A DNA stretch of 64,000 nucleotides from VGBV01 sp963780395. Its GTDB lineage: Bacteria; Actinomycetota; Thermoleophilia; Solirubrobacterales; 70-9. The stretch's first letter is position 1; the number at the start of each line of letters is the position of its first letter. Of the stretch, positions 63,393-64,000 are shown piece after piece. The stretch covers positions 207,954-271,953 of the forward strand of contig CAWABY010000003.1 in assembly GCA_963780395.1 (NCBI GenBank), written 5' to 3'. The position numbers and the translations under genes were made by a program. The notes below the pieces were generated by a model. The model had not been told where the DNA came from. It ran no database searches and worked only from the letters and a program-made list of their open reading frames with translations.

Positions 63393-64000
63393 ATGGCGGG
63401 AGCCGGGCGGGAGCTGATCTACGGCCGCCGGCCCGTCGCCGAGGCCGAGCGCGGGCGCCGCGCCGTGCACCGCATCTGGCGCGCGCCCGAGACGCCGGCC
63501 TCTGAGCTCGAGCGGCTCTGCGGTTCCCCCGACCACCAGGGGGTGGTCGCCGAGGTCGATCCCTACCCCTACGCCGACCCGGGTTCGTTCTTCGAGGGTG
63601 ACGACGGGATGGGCCTGGCGGTGGCGCTCGACGGGATCGAGGACCCGCAGAACCTCGGGGCGATCTGCCGCAGCGCCGAGGTCGCCGGCGCCGCCGGCGT
63701 TGTGATCCCTGAACGCCGCGCCGCCGGGGTGACCCCGGCGGCCTGCAAGGCGTCGGCGGGCGCGGTCGAGCACCTCGCGGTCGCGCGGGTGCGAAACCTG
63801 GCCGACTGGCTCGGCCAGGCGAAGCAGGCGGGCGCCTGGGTCTACGGGGCCGGCGCCGAGGCCGAGAAGAGCTACACCGAGGTCGAGTGGGTCGGCCGCG
63901 CGGTGTTGGTGATCGGCTCCGAGGGCACCGGGCTGCGGACGAGGGTCGCGGGCAAGTGCGACCAACTGGTCTCGATCCCCCAGCGCGGCCAAGTCGGCTC
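63393..64000 (+). CDS. rlmB: 23S rRNA (guanosine-2'-O-)-methyltransferase RlmB, cut by the right edge
   Basis: SpoU/TrmH-family enzyme; the first 202 residues are visible. The N-terminal substrate-binding domain has ELIYGRRPVAEAERGRRAVH and DHQGVVAEVDPYPYAD. The SPOUT knot domain has LDGIEDPQNLGAICRSAEVA (motif 1) and LVIGSEGTGLR (motif 2). Motif 3 has begun (SIPQRG) at the window end. ATG at 63393, one base after the cysS stop, so cysS-rlmB form an operon, a common bacterial arrangement. Confidence 0.93.
   Translation, partial: MAGAGRELIYGRRPVAEAERGRRAVHRIWRAPETPASELERLCGSPDHQGVVAEVDPYPYADPGSFFEGDDGMGLAVALDGIEDPQNLGAICRSAEVAGAAGVVIPERRAAGVTPAACKASAGAVEHLAVARVRNLADWLGQAKQAGAWVYGAGAEAEKSYTEVEWVGRAVLVIGSEGTGLRTRVAGKCDQLVSIPQRGQVG

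Overview
The window reads as the chromosome of a high-GC actinobacterium, most likely of class Thermoleophilia (Solirubrobacterales-like). The evidence is the very GC-rich coding sequence, the order radA-disA-carD-ispD-(PHP)-ispF-...-cysS-rlmB, a one-protein MerR/class III cyclase regulator, many secreted proteins of unknown function, and many genes whose start codon lies only 6-8 bases after a TAnnnT -10 element, as in leaderless transcripts. No rRNA, tRNA, insertion sequence, prophage or CRISPR array is visible. The order is inferred, not shown.

Layout. 1-6.1 kb: fatty-acid oxidation (acyl-CoA dehydrogenase, and a HAD-first hydroxyacyl-CoA dehydrogenase/enoyl-CoA hydratase fusion) with a PadR regulator and GNAT genes. 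6.2-14 kb: a sirtuin, two tandem secreted RTX-like proteins, and a three-module cell-wall enzyme. 14-20 kb: coiled-coil and SCP2-like small proteins, a nucleoside phosphorylase, the MerR-cyclase behind a long structured leader, a CAP protein, tilS and hpt. 20-33 kb: a beta-propeller, ftsH, two secreted proteins with a shared N-terminal signature, folP, a ureohydrolase and hydrolase pair, folB, folK, a metallo-beta-lactamase protein, coaX, dus and a hydrolase. 33-41 kb: greA, lysS, clpC, a PPOX protein, oligoendopeptidase F and an aldo/keto reductase. 42-47 kb: a cobalt/nickel block (NicO transporter, Fur-type regulator, CbiM, PDGLE protein, CbiQ, CbiO). 47-48.6 kb: two paralogous three-helix membrane proteins and a TetR regulator, with twin operators. 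48.7-55 kb: radA, disA, carD, ispD, a DUF389 protein, a PHP phosphatase and ispF. 55-64 kb: an acyl-CoA ligase, a long coiled coil, a DGPF protein behind an ECF-type promoter, GNAT, SRPBCC, acyltransferase, an SCP2-hydrolase fusion, cysS and rlmB (cut by the right edge).

The genes fall into housekeeping sets: folate (folP, folB, folK), isoprenoid precursors (ispD, ispF), translation and tRNA (lysS, cysS, tilS, dus, rlmB), proteostasis (ftsH, clpC), and DNA damage with c-di-AMP (radA, disA). Lineage-specific membrane and secreted proteins are threaded between them. Several genes carry apparent frameshifts in GC-rich runs. Because folP is among them, uncorrected sequence indels are as likely as real decay. 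Three genes (carD, the Fur-type gene, perhaps ispD) lack an ATG, GTG or TTG at the position their N-terminus requires.

The only stretch without a gene near 300 bases is 35432-35734. It holds a -10 element, a small hairpin and the clpC leader.
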